NCBI GenBank assembly: GCA_001775445.1
Contig: MEWV01000011.1
Location: 1 to 6,835 of the forward strand
Direction: 5' to 3'
From: Candidatus Adlerbacteria bacterium RIFCSPHIGHO2_02_FULL_54_18
Lineage (GTDB): Bacteria; Patescibacteriota; Minisyncoccia; Phycocordibacterales; SBAW01
Length of the DNA: 6,835 nucleotides
Shown: in pieces, positions 5,720 through 6,835 of the stretch
How the letters are laid out: each line of letters begins with the position of its first letter
Position numbering within the stretch: the stretch's first letter is position 1
Program-made: the position numbers and the translations under genes
Notes under the pieces: generated by a model
What the model was told of the DNA's origin: nothing
Databases searched by the model: none
What the model saw: only the letters and a program-made list of their open reading frames with translations

Positions 5720-6604
5720 ATGGCTACACACAAAGTCTCCGATTCTGCCACTACTCCTCTTACGAAAGGTCCATCGGCCTCAAAAATTACTGAGGTCGCC
5801 GCAATGCAAAACTTTATACAAGACCTGCTCGGCGATACACACCACACCTTTTTGCAGGGTTCATACAAAAACGACACCGCCCGCTCCGATATCAACGATG
5901 TTGATATAGTTGCTATTCGTCTAAATACCTACAGTAGTGTACACACGGGGAGGAGCTTCCCGACAAGCATTCCGTGGGAGAACATTTTTGCGGAGATAGA
6001 GCAGAAGCTCCGCAGTCAGGGTCGCTACAGCTCGTGGACAGTCACACGAGGCGACAAATGCATCAAAGTGCGAGGTGCGTTTAATGCCGATGTTATCCCT
6101 GCGGTGCAAGTGGGGAGCCACCTTGAGGATCCAATTGTTGTCTACTCGTTCCGTACCTTTACGGAGAAGCTCAACCATCCGCGTCTCCATTATGAAAATG
6201 GCGTTGCCAAAAATAAAGCAACTTTCGGTCGCTATAAACCTGCGGTCCGGATGTTTAAAAACTGGGCATATAACCACTTTGGCGACGACCGTGATGTTTT
6301 TTCTTCATTCAAAGTCGAGGCTCTTGTACATAGTATGCCGACCGAACATTTCTACGATGATCCAGTCAAGACTTTTATCGTCGGCGCGGATGGAATACTC
6401 AAAAAGTTAAATCCTCGTGCATTAGTAGCGCTCGGTATACCAAGTGTGTGCGGCAAAGAAGATATAGCACACAATTGGGATGCCAACGGAAAATCAAGGT
6501 TTGCTGCCCAGCTCAGTACGTCGCTCGGCCTCGCACTCGATGCGTACAAGGCGGGCTCAATAGCCGATGCCGATAGCAAGTGGCGCGACACCTTTAATCT
6601 CTAA
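5720..6604 (+). CDS. CD-NTase-like cyclic oligonucleotide synthase (CBASS)
   Basis: The 294-residue protein has the polymerase-beta-like nucleotidyltransferase core of bacterial cGAS/DncV-like enzymes, which make cyclic di- or trinucleotide alarm signals on phage infection. The active site is intact: FLQGSYKNDTA (44-54) holds Gly47-Ser48, NDVDIVAI (59-66) gives the metal-binding pair Asp60 and Asp62, and FNADVIPAV (121-129) gives the third aspartate, Asp124. The C-terminal half fits the OAS1-type helical domain: RYKPAVRMFKNWAY (171-184) and SSFKVEALVHSMP (195-207). I cannot assign clade or product from sequence alone. The start at 5720 is the first ATG and keeps a complete N-terminal helix; it has no Shine-Dalgarno site. 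TTGACG at 5668-5673 is only a tentative -35, with no well-spaced -10. The effector starts one base after the stop. GC is lower than in the housekeeping genes. An unrelated nucleotidyltransferase such as a tRNA modifier is the main alternative, made unlikely by the neighbour. Confidence 0.87.
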   Translation: MATHKVSDSATTPLTKGPSASKITEVAAMQNFIQDLLGDTHHTFLQGSYKNDTARSDINDVDIVAIRLNTYSSVHTGRSFPTSIPWENIFAEIEQKLRSQGRYSSWTVTRGDKCIKVRGAFNADVIPAVQVGSHLEDPIVVYSFRTFTEKLNHPRLHYENGVAKNKATFGRYKPAVRMFKNWAYNHFGDDRDVFSSFKVEALVHSMPTEHFYDDPVKTFIVGADGILKKLNPRALVALGIPSVCGKEDIAHNWDANGKSRFAAQLSTSLGLALDAYKAGSIADADSKWRDTFNL

Positions 6605-6605
6605 C

Positions 6606-6835
6606 ATGCACCCCTTCAAACTCAGTGCCGGTTTCTATATCTTGTTTACCGCGCTCACACTTATTCCTGCGACCTGGCTCGCGCAGGTTCTCCAAAGCGC
6701 ATTAAATAATTCTTCAGTCACATTATTGCATTTACTTGCTCAATCGCGTGTCATAGAAGCCCCTAGCACGGTCGTCATTATCGGCGTCTTGTTTTGGATC
6801 TACGAGCGGTATCTGTGGCGCATTCCTTTCATCAA
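6606..6835 (+). CDS. Two-helix membrane effector, Cap15 / S-2TMbeta-like (N-terminus only)
   Basis: The ATG lies one base after the synthase stop, and the frame stays open for 76 codons to the right edge, so only the N-terminus is seen. It holds two hydrophobic helices at about residues 8-27 and 52-66, joined by a polar linker, then YERYLWRIPFI (66-76). That layout, two N-terminal helices followed by an aromatic LWR-type motif, is what I recall of the Cap15 (SMODS-associated 2TM, beta-strand-rich) effectors. In that family a C-terminal beta-barrel senses the cyclic nucleotide and the helices then damage the inner membrane, stopping phage replication by killing the host. The sensor domain lies outside the window, so another two-helix CBASS effector such as Cap14 remains possible. 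The tight spacing indicates translational coupling with the synthase. Sampled GC is about 47% (6661-6720). Confidence 0.7.
   Translation, partial: MHPFKLSAGFYILFTALTLIPATWLAQVLQSALNNSSVTLLHLLAQSRVIEAPSTVVIIGVLFWIYERYLWRIPFI

Noticed and set aside
5614..6835. Second copy of the tRNA-Ser 3' end as an attachment site
   Set aside because: I found no repeat of the T arm or acceptor sequence downstream within the window; it could lie beyond the right edge.

Overview
The window looks like a stretch of chromosome from a small-genome bacterium, most plausibly a member of the Candidate Phyla Radiation / Patescibacteria (Parcubacteria-like). This is inferred from gene content and style: an SBP_bac_5 protein with a membrane anchor beside secG, a short lysine-extended GroES, a lemA-htpX pair, very short 5' leaders with few Shine-Dalgarno sites, and a tRNA without encoded CCA. 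No rRNA or marker phylogeny is available here, so the assignment is moderate at best.

Layout. On the minus strand, positions 1480 to 1 carry secG followed by an ABC-type peptide-binding protein that runs off the left edge. Divergently on the plus strand are groES-groEL (1540-3566), then a one-base-overlapping lemA-htpX pair (3618-5068) closed by a hairpin. Next comes an isolated small gene of 63 codons (5250-5441) with its own strong promoter, Shine-Dalgarno site and a textbook terminator. A tRNA-Ser(GGA) follows (5529-5613). Downstream of it lies a two-gene unit: a CD-NTase-like cyclic oligonucleotide synthase (5720-6604) and, one base later, a truncated two-helix membrane protein (from 6606) whose N-terminus resembles the Cap15 / S-2TMbeta effectors.

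How the genes work together. The left two-thirds is housekeeping: Sec export, peptide binding, the GroEL/GroES folding chamber, and LemA with the HtpX membrane protease. The right end is best read as a minimal type I CBASS anti-phage system: infection would switch on the nucleotidyltransferase, and its nucleotide signal would activate the membrane effector and kill or arrest the cell. Its lower GC and its position just after a tRNA gene suggest it was acquired.

The items most worth following up are the CBASS pair in a probable Patescibacterium, the unrecognised 63-codon gene with complete expression signals, and the groES and lemA promoters, which place transcription starts at or within a few bases of the start codon (leaderless mRNAs).
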